A stretch of DNA of 64,000 nt. Source: Terriglobales bacterium (lineage in GTDB: Bacteria; Acidobacteriota; Terriglobia; Terriglobales; Acidobacteriaceae). The stretch covers positions 1 to 64,000 of the forward strand of contig DASSIZ010000014.1 in NCBI GenBank assembly GCA_035691485.1, in the 5' to 3' direction. The position numbers were made by a program, and so were the translations under genes. A model generated the notes under the pieces. That model saw nothing but the letters and a program-made list of their open reading frames with translations. It was not told the origin of the DNA and did no database searches. The stretch's first letter is position 1, and every line of letters begins with the position of its first letter. Below are positions 26,826-35,536 of the stretch, piece after piece.

Positions 26826-27851
26826 TCAGTTCCCGGCGATCTCCTTTCCACTGAAAATTTTCCCCAATGCGGCTTTGGCGACCAAGGCCAGTTTGCGCGA
26901 CTTAGAGATGGCCGGCCGCCGCGTCAGGACGTCGAAGTGCTGGCGCTCGATCGCATTCAAAATTTCCTGGCCGCCGCGCGTAAACAGTTCGATATCCACC
27001 GCCAGCTCTTTGTCCACTTTGCGCGCCAACGGCAATCCGCGCTCAAACCATTCACGAGCGCGGTCGACTTCAAATTTCATCATCCGGCGAAACTCAGGAG
27101 TGGGGCGGCGCGCGGCGATATCCTGCTCCTTGACGCCATAACGCTGCATGTCGTCGAGCGGGATGTAGATGCGGCCCTTGCCGTAGTCGGGCCAGATGTC
27201 CTGCCAGAAATTGGCCAGCTGCAGCGCGGTGCAGGTGAAGTCAGAGAGCTGCTGGCGTTCGTCGTCACTGTAACCGCAGGTGTAGAGCACTAGGCGCCCG
27301 ACGGGATTGGCGGAATATTGGCAGTACGCCAGCACATCGTCGAACGTCGGGTAGCGGCCGGTACGCTGGTCCTGGCGAAAAGCCTTCAGCAAGTCAGCAA
27401 AAGGCTGGCGCGGGATGTTACAGGCGCGAATGGTTTCGCGCAGGGCGATGAACACAGGATGCCGCGGACGAGCCGGATTTTTCGACGGCACCGCCGGCTG
27501 CAACTGCTCCGCCTTCTTGTTGAGGATGTCGAGCGGAAAAGGCTGGACCAGGCTGAGATAAGTGGCATTCAGCTCCTCTTCCCATTCATCCAGCAGGCGC
27601 AATGCTTCGCGCGGATCCCCGACTTCGTCGCCGAGGTCATCGGAAATCCGGCAATACGCATAGACGCTATAAAAATGCGGGCGCACGCGCTCGGGCAGGA
27701 ACCAGGTGGCGACCGAAAAATTCTCGTAATGGCGGCGCGCCAGGCGCTCGCAATACGCGAGAGCTTCCCCAAGAGACGGCGCCTGCGCGGGAATAGCGTA
27801 TTCCGGCGGGAGGCCTGAAAAGGGCACGGAATTGGGGGAGGCCGTCACCAT
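26826..27851 (-). CDS. hpnC: Hydroxysqualene synthase HpnC
   Basis: This squalene/phytoene-synthase-family protein of 341 residues converts presqualene diphosphate to hydroxysqualene. It has D-D-L-G-D-E at the first metal site and N-F-W-Q-D-I-W-P-D at the second, the latter diverging from the D-x3-D of true synthases as is usual in HpnC. An in-frame GTG five codons upstream is an alternative start; the ATG is preferred because the GTG lies in the adjoining repeat. A 177-base gap with an inverted repeat separates it from the upstream dehydrogenase, so it may have its own promoter. Confidence 0.92.
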   Translation of the reverse strand: MVTASPNSVPFSGLPPEYAIPAQAPSLGEALAYCERLARRHYENFSVATWFLPERVRPHFYSVYAYCRISDDLGDEVGDPREALRLLDEWEEELNATYLSLVQPFPLDILNKKAEQLQPAVPSKNPARPRHPVFIALRETIRACNIPRQPFADLLKAFRQDQRTGRYPTFDDVLAYCQYSANPVGRLVLYTCGYSDDERQQLSDFTCTALQLANFWQDIWPDYGKGRIYIPLDDMQRYGVKEQDIAARRPTPEFRRMMKFEVDRAREWFERGLPLARKVDKELAVDIELFTRGGQEILNAIERQHFDVLTRRPAISKSRKLALVAKAALGKIFSGKEIAGN

Positions 27852-27856
27852 CTCAA

Positions 27857-28029
27857 TTTTAACCACAGTGCAACCGGCTCACCACCAAGGACACGAAGTA
27901 CACAAAGGAAAGATTGGGGCAATTTCTGATCAGGTCATGAAAACGGCCCATCAAGCCACAACCCGAATCCAGAACCAAATGGCGACACGAAGGCCCTTGT
28001 GTTCCTTCGTGTCCTTTGTGATTAAAGGT
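27857..28029. repeat. Intergenic inverted repeat within the hopanoid gene run
   Basis: The unit CACCAAGGACACGAAG (27884 on) is matched in reverse complement by CTTCGTGTCCTTTGTG near 28005-28020, with about 20 of 26 positions pairing over the wider arms. It is flanked by A-rich stretches. It may fold in the mRNA between the dehydrogenase and hpnC and so separate their expression. Confidence 0.6.
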
Positions 28030-29078
28030 CAGTGGCCCGGAATAATGGCGGTCTTGATGTCGCCGTTCCGATTGAGCATGTGGCGTAGGACCTGCTGCAG
28101 GCGCGACAAGGGCGCCTCGCCGGTGATGTAGTCCGCGCCACGAATCTTGCGTTCGGCGATGAGGGCGAATGCTTTGCGCACGGTTTCCGGCGTGTGATGG
28201 AAGGTCGCCTTGAGCGCGATCTCGGAATAGTGCAGGCGATTGGTATCGAGCGAGACCTTGGTGCCGCTGGCACACCCGCCAAAGAAATTAACCGTCCCTC
28301 CCTTGCGAACCATGTCGATGGACCATTCCCAGGCTTCCGGGCGGCCAACGGCTTCAATGACAACGTCGGCACCGCGGCGATCTGGAGTGAGGGCGCGCAC
28401 AGCATCGACCGCATCCTGGACCTGCGTGATCTGCACCACGTCATCTGCGCCGAGACGCTTAGCGGCATTGACCTGGGAATCGCGCTTGGCGACTGCGATC
28501 ACATTGCAACCCTTCAGCTTGGCAACCTGAACGAACATGAGACCGATAGGACCGCCGCCAATCACGACCACAGTATCGCCGATTTCCAAGCTGGTTTCGT
28601 GAAGTCCGCGCAGGACGCAGGCCAGCGGCTCGACCATGGCCGCTTCTTCGTACGTAACATTGCTGGGAACGGCGAGCATGTTGCTTTCCACGATGCGGCG
28701 CGGAATCTTGATGTACTCGGCGTAGGCGCCGTTGTTGAAGAGCAGGTCTTCGCAAAGATTTTCCTGGTGCTTGGAGCAATAGAAACACATCTGGCAAGGC
28801 GCGGAATTCAGCGCCACCACGCGCATGCCGGTGCGGAAACCCTTGACCCCAGGTCCAACCTCCTCGATGACGCCGGCCAATTCATGGCCGAACAAGGCCG
28901 GCGGGACAATCATGCGAGCATGATATCCGCGCTGGTATACCTTGAGATCGGTGCCACAGGTCAACGCTACCTGGACCTTGATCAGGACCTCACCGTGACC
29001 GACACGGGGTATGGGAACGCGTTCAATCTTCACGTCCTCTTTACCGTAGAGGACCGCTGCAGTCATGTGTCCGTTCAC
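28029..29078 (-). CDS. Zinc-dependent MDR alcohol/polyol dehydrogenase, copy 1
   Basis: The 349-residue protein is a medium-chain dehydrogenase of the sorbitol/threonine-dehydrogenase type. The catalytic zinc ligands are Cys41, His65-Glu66 and probably Glu150. The structural zinc site is Cys95, Cys98, Cys101 and Cys109. The NAD(P)-binding loop is G-G-G-P-I-G-L near 174-180. It lies 39 bases after a second dehydrogenase and within the hopanoid run. Dehydrogenases are not a named part of the hopanoid pathway. A plausible job is reduction of the open-chain aldehyde of ribosylhopane to bacteriohopanetetrol, which is an inference from context only. Confidence 0.85.
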   Translation of the reverse strand: MNGHMTAAVLYGKEDVKIERVPIPRVGHGEVLIKVQVALTCGTDLKVYQRGYHARMIVPPALFGHELAGVIEEVGPGVKGFRTGMRVVALNSAPCQMCFYCSKHQENLCEDLLFNNGAYAEYIKIPRRIVESNMLAVPSNVTYEEAAMVEPLACVLRGLHETSLEIGDTVVVIGGGPIGLMFVQVAKLKGCNVIAVAKRDSQVNAAKRLGADDVVQITQVQDAVDAVRALTPDRRGADVVIEAVGRPEAWEWSIDMVRKGGTVNFFGGCASGTKVSLDTNRLHYSEIALKATFHHTPETVRKAFALIAERKIRGADYITGEAPLSRLQQVLRHMLNRNGDIKTAIIPGH

Positions 29079-29117
29079 TATCTTTCTTTCCTTCCCTCGT
29101 ACAGCTCACGGAACGAT

Positions 29118-30245
29118 TTATGAACCCGGTGATCCTGGTTCCAAAGCCGGCTGGATGACGACTTTCATCGATTCTGGCCGGGGATGAGCTGCTAAGTTCA
29201 ATGCCTCCAAAGCCCTGGAGAGGGGGAACCGGTGAGTGATGAGCCGCTCCAAGTCCATTTCGCGGCGGCAAACAAAACTCACAGCCTCCTGTTGCAGGTC
29301 AATGGAAGCGCTATAGGAGCCCAAAAGACTCTTCTCATCGACACAGATTGTGGCGGGATCAATGACGGCCTCTCCACGAACCGTCTGGGCAAATAACAGA
29401 ACCCTGCCACCCGGGCGCGCGGCCTCGATAGCCGCGCGTATCAAAGAAGTCCCGGCTACCGCCAGAACCACGGCGTCAGCCCCACGTCCTTCCGTCCATT
29501 GGCACACGGCTTTGACCGCATCTGCCTGCGACGCGTCAATGGATCTGCCTAGGCCAAAACCATTAGCTATTGTAAGCCTCTGGGGGAACAAATCGGAAGT
29601 GAATACATTTGCACCTTCTCGTTGGGCCAATACTCCCAACATGATACCGATGGGACCCTGTCCCATCACCAGCACGGTCTCACCCGGTTGGAGGCGCAAA
29701 GTCTGAATGCCTTTCATGCAGGTATTGATCGGTTCGATGAAGGAGGCCTGCTCGAAGGAGACCTCCGGCGGTAGTTTGACTACTCCGCCTCGGGCAACAA
29801 TCCAGTCCATGACCCGCACATATTCGGAAAAGCCGCCCCCACTGGGCTCGTACCCAGCCGTACAGCCCACCTGCTTGTAAACCGGGCACTGGGCAAAGAC
29901 CTTATGGCGGCAGTAAAAGCATTCCCCGCACGGGATATGGTGGAACACGCTGACCCGGTCGCCGGGCGAAAACTTGGTCACCCCGGCGCCGGTTTCGACC
30001 ACCACACCGGCGGTTTCATGGCCGAAGATGCGGGGCGCAGAGTGGGAACCGGTGCCGATTTTTTTCAAGTCCGTGCCGCAAATACCGCAGGTATGAACCT
30101 TGATCAGCAATTCTCCCGATCCGATCCTGGGCACGGGCACCTGTTCGAGGCGAACGTCGTCCCTGCCGTGATAGACGGCGGCGCGCATGGTGGACGGGAT
30201 GGAAACCGCACCGCTGCGAGACCCGGTCTGAGTGGCAGTTGACAT
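29118..30245 (-). CDS. Zinc-dependent MDR alcohol/polyol dehydrogenase, copy 2
   Basis: The 375-residue MDR dehydrogenase has catalytic zinc ligands Cys56, His76 and Glu77 and structural zinc ligands Cys106, Cys109, Cys112 and Cys120. The nucleotide loop reads G-Q-G-P-I-G-I-M. It differs clearly from its neighbour (different N-terminus, different substrate-loop sequence), so the two are not a recent duplication. The ATG overlaps the TGA of hpnG by one base (TGATG), which ties it to adenosylhopane processing. A TTG one codon upstream is possible. The exact substrate is unknown. Confidence 0.85.
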   Translation of the reverse strand: MSTATQTGSRSGAVSIPSTMRAAVYHGRDDVRLEQVPVPRIGSGELLIKVHTCGICGTDLKKIGTGSHSAPRIFGHETAGVVVETGAGVTKFSPGDRVSVFHHIPCGECFYCRHKVFAQCPVYKQVGCTAGYEPSGGGFSEYVRVMDWIVARGGVVKLPPEVSFEQASFIEPINTCMKGIQTLRLQPGETVLVMGQGPIGIMLGVLAQREGANVFTSDLFPQRLTIANGFGLGRSIDASQADAVKAVCQWTEGRGADAVVLAVAGTSLIRAAIEAARPGGRVLLFAQTVRGEAVIDPATICVDEKSLLGSYSASIDLQQEAVSFVCRREMDLERLITHRFPLSRALEALNLAAHPRPESMKVVIQPALEPGSPGS

Positions 30246-30961
30246 CAATTCGTCCTACCCAATAGCTCTGGCTGTGGTCTAGTGGCTTTCTCCTCTATGA
30301 GATGAGCCAGAGCACGGCAAAGTTCCCGAGAAGCTCGCGCGGTATTACGAGCGAGATGGAACAAGGTTGGCCAAGTTGCCGGCCGCACCGCACACGCGGC
30401 AACAAAGCGCGCCATGCGGATGCGTCCGCGAGGATCAATGCAGCCTTCGAAGGAAGGCATGGGGAAGCCTGCTTCCTCGGAGATGGCTTTGACAGCGAGA
30501 AACGGGCAATCACGCTGTCCGGCGACAAGAGCGATGGCGGCAGCTTCCATGTCCACCGCGTCAGCGCCAAAAGAACCCGTGATGCGCCGCTTGGCGTCGG
30601 CGTCCAGGACCGAGGAAGCGCTGACTAAAACGCCGTCCGTGCCGGGAGCGTTGAAGCGCACGCCCGTTGCGAGATCGACGACTGTAGCCGGATGAAAAAT
30701 CTGTCCCACCTTCAGCTTCGTATTCAATGCTCCCGCCAAACCCGCGGAGACGAGGAGGGCGGGCCGCTCCGAATCCAGAACGGCCACCGCAGCCTGTCGC
30801 GCCAGCGAACTGCCGATCCCGGAACAAATGACAATCGCGTTGCCCTGAACAAAGACCGGAAATACGGCTTGGGCCGTAATCAGGTCGCGTCGCGCCCAGC
30901 CGCGCACGAGCGGCCGGACCTCGCGTTCCATGGCGGCGACAATGGCAACGTCAATGGACAT
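30245..30961 (-). CDS. hpnG: Adenosylhopane nucleosidase HpnG
   Basis: The protein (238 residues from this Met, 240 from an ATG two codons earlier) is a nucleoside-phosphorylase-like enzyme related to MTA/SAH nucleosidase. It removes adenine from adenosylhopane to give ribosylhopane or its phosphate. The fold is seen in V-A-I-V-A-A-M-E-R-E-V at the start, C-S-G-I-G-S phosphate-loop-like residues, S-A-G-L-A-G-A-L and D-A-V-D-M-E-A-A-A, with the catalytic Met-Glu pair. Its start overlaps the end of hpnA by about 11 bases and its end overlaps the dehydrogenase. Confidence 0.9.
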   Translation of the reverse strand: MSIDVAIVAAMEREVRPLVRGWARRDLITAQAVFPVFVQGNAIVICSGIGSSLARQAAVAVLDSERPALLVSAGLAGALNTKLKVGQIFHPATVVDLATGVRFNAPGTDGVLVSASSVLDADAKRRITGSFGADAVDMEAAAIALVAGQRDCPFLAVKAISEEAGFPMPSFEGCIDPRGRIRMARFVAACAVRPATWPTLFHLARNTARASRELCRALAHLIEEKATRPQPELLGRTN

Positions 30962-31949
30962 AACCATTCGCCTGAAACCATTGGGCGGCTCGGCGCAAGG
31001 CGTCTTCTACGGGTACCAAGTTGAAACCCAATTGGCACTGCGCTTTCTCGGAAGATACCCACATTTTTTTTCGACCCATGCGGACCGCATCCAGGGTGAC
31101 GCGGGGCTCACGATGGAGAAAACGTCCGCTCACCACGGTATCGCCCACGCCGGCAGCGAGCGCGACCACGTAGGGCAGGCGCACCCGGGGCGACGCCAGA
31201 CCGGTAATGGCCGCCAGCTTGTCCAGGATCTGCTTTAAGGTCAGGTTCTCGCCGCCAAGAATGTAACGCTCTCCCGGCGCGCCTTTTTCCAGCGCGAGAA
31301 GATGTCCGCGGGCGACTTCGTGCACATCCACCAGATTCAACCCTGTATCCACGTAAGCCGGGAACTTCCGTTTCAGAAAATCGAGAATAATGCGGCCGGT
31401 CGGCGTCGGCTTCAGATCGCGCTCGCCGACGGGCGTGGTCGGATTCACTACCACCACATCGCCGCCGGACTTGCCTGCCTCGATCGCTACTTGTTCCGCG
31501 ATGAATTTGGAGCGCTTGTAGTGCCCGATCATGTCATCCAGACCGACCGGGGAACGTTCGTCGGCCGGATGACCATTGCCGGTGAAGCCCATGGTCGCCA
31601 CGGTGGAGCAGTACACAATGCGCCGCACGCCGGCCTGACGCGCCGCATCAATCAATCCCCGCGTCCCCTCGACATTGCAGCGGTACATCGACTGCACGTC
31701 GGCGGCATCGCGTGTCCAGAGCCGGTAATCGGCGGCGACATGAAAAACCACCTCACAACCGGAAACGGCCGTGCGCAACGAATCCGGCTCCCTGAGGTCT
31801 CCGATAACGCGTTCGGCGGGCAAATCGTCGATGTTGCTGGTCGGGCTGGACTCCCGGACTAACAGGCGCAAATCGGCTCCGTGGAGAGCGAGTTCACGCG
31901 CCACGTGGCTTCCGACAAAGCCGGTCGCTCCTGTAACAAAAGCTTTCAT
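30951..31949 (-). CDS. hpnA: Hopanoid-associated NAD-dependent sugar epimerase HpnA
   Basis: The 332-residue extended short-chain dehydrogenase has the G-A-T-G-F-V-G-S-H nucleotide motif at 7-15, a catalytic Tyr144-x3-Lys148 (Y-K-R-S-K) and C-S-T-V-A-T-M as the Ser strand. The name HpnA is used for this family in hopanoid clusters; its reaction on the hopanoid side chain is not settled. It overlaps hpnG and follows the unnamed 144-residue gene by 11 bases, so all are in one operon. Confidence 0.9.
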   Translation of the reverse strand: MKAFVTGATGFVGSHVARELALHGADLRLLVRESSPTSNIDDLPAERVIGDLREPDSLRTAVSGCEVVFHVAADYRLWTRDAADVQSMYRCNVEGTRGLIDAARQAGVRRIVYCSTVATMGFTGNGHPADERSPVGLDDMIGHYKRSKFIAEQVAIEAGKSGGDVVVVNPTTPVGERDLKPTPTGRIILDFLKRKFPAYVDTGLNLVDVHEVARGHLLALEKGAPGERYILGGENLTLKQILDKLAAITGLASPRVRLPYVVALAAGVGDTVVSGRFLHREPRVTLDAVRMGRKKMWVSSEKAQCQLGFNLVPVEDALRRAAQWFQANGYVH

Positions 31950-31960
31950 GAATCAAGCCG

Positions 31961-32395
31961 CTACTCGAGTTTCTCGGGTTGCAACGAGATACTCTTCTCT
32001 CCGGCTGCCTTACGCTGCCAGTACTGCTGGACCCAGGCCTCCCAACTGTTTCCTGCCGCCATGTCGCGGCCGGTAAAGGCCAGGGCTGCAATGTCGGCGT
32101 AGGAAACGGAGGTCTTGCCGCTACCGTCTTTTGGCAGCAGCCGCACCGCGGATTCGGCCAAGGTCCGGCCGGTGCGACGATCGAAAATGTAGCCTTCGAT
32201 CTGGGTGCCATCCTTGCGCGTGATCAGCACGTCGCCACGGTAATCAAAAGCGCGCTCCAGGGCTTGGCGTAACTCTTCTTCGCTGGCCAACTCCGGCACC
32301 CAGCCTTCGAGGCGTTCGCGGGCACCGCGTTCGACAACCTCGAGCGCGTCCGGATCCGGCGTCCCAGCTCGATGGCCAGCTTCGCGGCCGGTCAC
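31961..32395 (-). CDS. Unnamed 144-residue protein of the hopanoid operon
   Basis: I do not recognise an assigned family. The GTG start overlaps the hpnH stop by four bases (GTGA), a strong sign of a real, coupled gene. The same frame is open further upstream, but there it only shadows hpnH. The first 45 residues are charged and helical. Residues 50-120 look like a small beta barrel (Y-R-G-D-V-L-I-T-R-K-D-G-T then I-E-G-Y-I-F-D), ending V-S-Y-A-D-I-A-A-L-A-F. The C-terminus is amphipathic with W-E-A-W-V-Q-Q-Y-W. There is no signal peptide. Its place between HpnH and HpnA suggests an accessory role in side-chain assembly. Confidence 0.78.
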   Translation of the reverse strand: MTGREAGHRAGTPDPDALEVVERGARERLEGWVPELASEEELRQALERAFDYRGDVLITRKDGTQIEGYIFDRRTGRTLAESAVRLLPKDGSGKTSVSYADIAALAFTGRDMAAGNSWEAWVQQYWQRKAAGEKSISLQPEKLE

Positions 32396-33513
32396 ACCCG
32401 TGTCTCCTGGGGAGCGTTGCTGTCGATCTGCACCAGGGGATTGAAGGCATGCACCGGGCGAACTTCCTCCTCGAGAAGCTCGAGCGCCTGGGAATCTTCG
32501 TAGCTGCTGGAGAGGGTGGCGCGCACGGTGTCCCAGAACCCGCGCCAGGAGCTGAAGGTATCGTTCACGGCAGAGGCTTCGTAGCCGCTGTGCACCATGC
32601 AATTGGCGCACTTGGGATTGCCGGATTCGGTGCCGTAGCGCTCCCACTCCGTGCTTTGCATAAGCTCGGCGAAGGTGTCGGCGTAGCCGTCCTGCAGCAG
32701 GTAACAGGGTTTCTGCCAGCCAAAGACGTTGAAGGTAGGCATGCCCCAGGGCGTGCACGGGTAATCGCGTTTGCCCATCAGAAATTCGAGAAAAAGCGGC
32801 GACATGTTGAAGCGCCAGCTCTCTTTGCGATTGGAAAGAATGCCGCGGAAGAGCCGGCGAGTGCGAGCTCGGCCGAGGAAATGACTCTGGTCCGGGGCCT
32901 TGTCATAGGAGTAGCCGGGCGAGAGCATCATGCCTTCGACACCGAGCTTCATCATCTCGTCGAAAAAAGCGCGCACGCTCTTGGGATCTGCTCCGTCGAA
33001 CAAGGTGGTGTTGGTGGTGACGCGGAAGCCGCGTGCCAGCGCCTCCTTGATTCCCTCGATGGCTTTTTCGTAGCCGCCCTCCAGGCATACCGAAAAATCA
33101 TGGTGTTCCCGCTGGCCGTCCACATGGACAGAGAAGGTCAGGAATTTGCTGGGCTTGAAGAGGTCGATTTTCTGCTTGAGCAGCAGCGCATTGGTGCAGA
33201 GATAAATGTACTTCTTCCGGTCCACCAGGCCGGCGACGATCTCGCAAATCTGCGGGTGCAGCAGCGGCTCACCGCCGGGTATGGCGATGGTCGGCGCGCC
33301 GCATTCTTCCACCGCGCGGAAGCATTCTTCGGGGCTCAACTGCATCTTGAGCACGTGGCCGGGATACTGGATCTTGCCACACCCGGCGCACGCCAGGTTG
33401 CAGCGGAACAGCGGTTCCAGCATGAGGACGAGCGGGTAGCGCTTGCGTCCCTTCAGCTTCTGCTTAAGGACGTAGCTGGCAACCGTCCACATCTGGGATA
33501 CCGGTACAGGCAT
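32392..33513 (-). CDS. hpnH: Adenosylhopane synthase HpnH (radical SAM)
   Basis: The 373-residue radical SAM enzyme adds 5'-deoxyadenosine to diploptene, forming adenosylhopane, the first C35 hopanoid. The cluster-binding cysteines are Cys38, Cys42 and Cys45 (C-N-L-A-C-A-G-C). The G-G-E-P-L-L SAM motif follows. A late Cys-containing segment (C-A-N-C-M-V-H-S-G-Y) is typical of HpnH. The start is the Met before P-V-P-V-S-Q-M, which overlaps the shc TAA by one base (TAATG). Confidence 0.95.
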   Translation of the reverse strand: MPVPVSQMWTVASYVLKQKLKGRKRYPLVLMLEPLFRCNLACAGCGKIQYPGHVLKMQLSPEECFRAVEECGAPTIAIPGGEPLLHPQICEIVAGLVDRKKYIYLCTNALLLKQKIDLFKPSKFLTFSVHVDGQREHHDFSVCLEGGYEKAIEGIKEALARGFRVTTNTTLFDGADPKSVRAFFDEMMKLGVEGMMLSPGYSYDKAPDQSHFLGRARTRRLFRGILSNRKESWRFNMSPLFLEFLMGKRDYPCTPWGMPTFNVFGWQKPCYLLQDGYADTFAELMQSTEWERYGTESGNPKCANCMVHSGYEASAVNDTFSSWRGFWDTVRATLSSSYEDSQALELLEEEVRPVHAFNPLVQIDSNAPQETRV

Positions 33514-35492
33514 TAACCTTCTCCGAATTCTGGGCGCGGCGCGGAATTCCGGGCCCGCGGGACGGTGGCGGCTGCATCTGCGGCAAGCATGACTTTTTGA
33601 TAGGTCGCCAATGCGAGCAGCGGAAAATATTCGGCGTACATGTGGTACTTCAAGTAAAAAACCTTGGGGAACCCGGTTCCTGTATCCCAGGGCTCGCACC
33701 AGGAACCATCGCGTTCCTGCGTCTTCAGCAGGTAAGCGATTCCCTTGTGCACCGAGTCGCTACGCGTATCACCGACAGCCAGCAAGCCAAGAATGGCCCA
33801 TGCAGTCTGCGACGCCGTACTGGGGCCGATTCCGCGAGTGACGGGATCGTGATACGACCAGACGCTTTCCCCCCAGCCGCCGTCGGGATTCTGCACCATT
33901 CGTAGCCACTCGGCAGCCTGCTGTACGTAAGGCTCGTTGTGATCGATGCCGATGGCTTCCAGACCGCGAAGCACAAGATGGGTCCCGTAAATGTAATTGC
34001 ACCCCCAGCGGCCGAACCAGCAACCATCGGGCTCCTGCTCGCCTAACAAGAAATCGATGGCGCGCTGCACGCGTTTGTCCTGCCGGGTGTAACCGTGGGC
34101 AGCCAGCATCTCGAGCACGCGGCCGGTGATGTCAGCGGTCGCGGGATCGAGCATGGCGTTGTGGTCGGCGAAGGGAATGTACTGGAACACCAGCTTGTCG
34201 TTGTCCTTGTCAAAAGACGCCCAACCGCCATTGCGGCACTGCATGGAAAAGACCCAATCGATGGCGCGCTTCACCGACTCGTGCTGGTAGCGCTCATTGG
34301 GATGATCCACGTGATCGAGCGCGAGACAAACCTGGGCGGTGTCGTCCACGTCGGGATAAAACTCGTTGTTAAATTCAAAATACCAACCGGCCGGCTGCCC
34401 CTCGCGGTTTTTTACCGACCAGTCACCCTTATGCGTGACCTGTTTCTTCAGGACCCAATCGGCGGAAGCGACCATGCGTGGGTCTTGCGGGCTGACGCCG
34501 CTCTCGCCCAGCGCGTGGAGGGCGTACGCCGTGTCCCACACCGGCGACTTGCAAGGCTGCATGCGGAACGTGGTCTCTTCCTCGATGCCAAGCGATTCAA
34601 ATTCATCCATGGCGCGAATGAACTGGGGATCGTCGACCGAATAACCGAGGCAGCGCAGGGCGATGATGGAGTTCATCATGGCCGGATAGATGGCGCCGAG
34701 GCCGTCGCTCATCTCAAACCGCTCCAGCATCCACTCCTCGGCCGCGCGCAGAGCGACGGAACGCAACGGCCGGATGTGAAAACGTTCGAGCCAGTGCGTC
34801 ATGCGGTCGAGAAAGAGAAAGACGTTGCGCCAGCTGATGATTTTCGAGTCCCAATGCAGGTACAGATTGGAGTTGTCGCGCCCCCCGGGAAACAGCTCCT
34901 CAATGCCCATCTCCGGCGGAATTTTTTTGTAAGGCTTCTTGGCGTAGACGATGGCGAGCGGAATAAAGATGGCGCGCGACCAGGAAGAAATTTCGTAGAT
35001 GTTGAACCAGAACCACTTAGGAAAGAGGACGATTTCCGGGGGGATTGCCGGGACGGCGAACCAGTCGTACTGTCCAAAGAAGCAGAGATAAATCTTGGTG
35101 TAGGTATTAGCGCAAGTGGGCCCGCCGAGCTCATGGATCTTCCGGCGGGCGCGCTGCAGCGGAGAATCTTCGGCGCTGTAGCCGGCCAGCTTGAGCGCGA
35201 AGTATGCCTTGACCGAGGCGCTGATGTCAGACGGCCCGCCGGGAAAAATGGGCCAGCCGCCGTCCTCGTTCTGGTGATCGAGAATCCAGCGCGCAGCCTT
35301 GGCAAACTTTTTCTGATCGCCGGTGCCGAGCAGGGTGTGCATGGCGATGTAATCGGACTCGAGAGTGGAGTCGGCCTCGAGTTCGCCGCACCAATAGCCG
35401 TCCTCATGCTGGATCGAGAACAGATACTTTCGCGCCGCCTCGACGGCGGCAGCGACGCGGCTCAACATGTCGTCGATTTTGCCAAACTTCAT
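33513..35492 (-). CDS. shc: Squalene-hopene cyclase
   Basis: The 659-residue membrane-associated cyclase turns squalene into hopene/hopanol. The proton-donating D-x-D-D motif is Asp381-Val-Asp383-Asp384 followed by T-A. Several QW repeats are seen (for example D-G-G-W-G-E and D-G-S-W near the C-terminus, E-D-G-G-W-P near residue 76). The length is normal. It follows ispH by 44 bases and overlaps hpnH, so it opens the hopanoid-specific part of the run. Confidence 0.96.
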   Translation of the reverse strand: MKFGKIDDMLSRVAAAVEAARKYLFSIQHEDGYWCGELEADSTLESDYIAMHTLLGTGDQKKFAKAARWILDHQNEDGGWPIFPGGPSDISASVKAYFALKLAGYSAEDSPLQRARRKIHELGGPTCANTYTKIYLCFFGQYDWFAVPAIPPEIVLFPKWFWFNIYEISSWSRAIFIPLAIVYAKKPYKKIPPEMGIEELFPGGRDNSNLYLHWDSKIISWRNVFLFLDRMTHWLERFHIRPLRSVALRAAEEWMLERFEMSDGLGAIYPAMMNSIIALRCLGYSVDDPQFIRAMDEFESLGIEEETTFRMQPCKSPVWDTAYALHALGESGVSPQDPRMVASADWVLKKQVTHKGDWSVKNREGQPAGWYFEFNNEFYPDVDDTAQVCLALDHVDHPNERYQHESVKRAIDWVFSMQCRNGGWASFDKDNDKLVFQYIPFADHNAMLDPATADITGRVLEMLAAHGYTRQDKRVQRAIDFLLGEQEPDGCWFGRWGCNYIYGTHLVLRGLEAIGIDHNEPYVQQAAEWLRMVQNPDGGWGESVWSYHDPVTRGIGPSTASQTAWAILGLLAVGDTRSDSVHKGIAYLLKTQERDGSWCEPWDTGTGFPKVFYLKYHMYAEYFPLLALATYQKVMLAADAAATVPRARNSAPRPEFGEG

Positions 35493-35536
35493 CGGGGTTT
35501 CTGGGGGAAAAACCGCCCGAACCTCTCCTTCCCGAA

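Noticed and set aside
32396-32758. Upstream extension of the unnamed hopanoid-operon gene, giving a 265-residue frame
   Set aside because: This part lies wholly inside hpnH in another frame and has the Arg/Leu/Ala-rich composition of a shadow frame. The GTG overlapping the hpnH stop is a better start.
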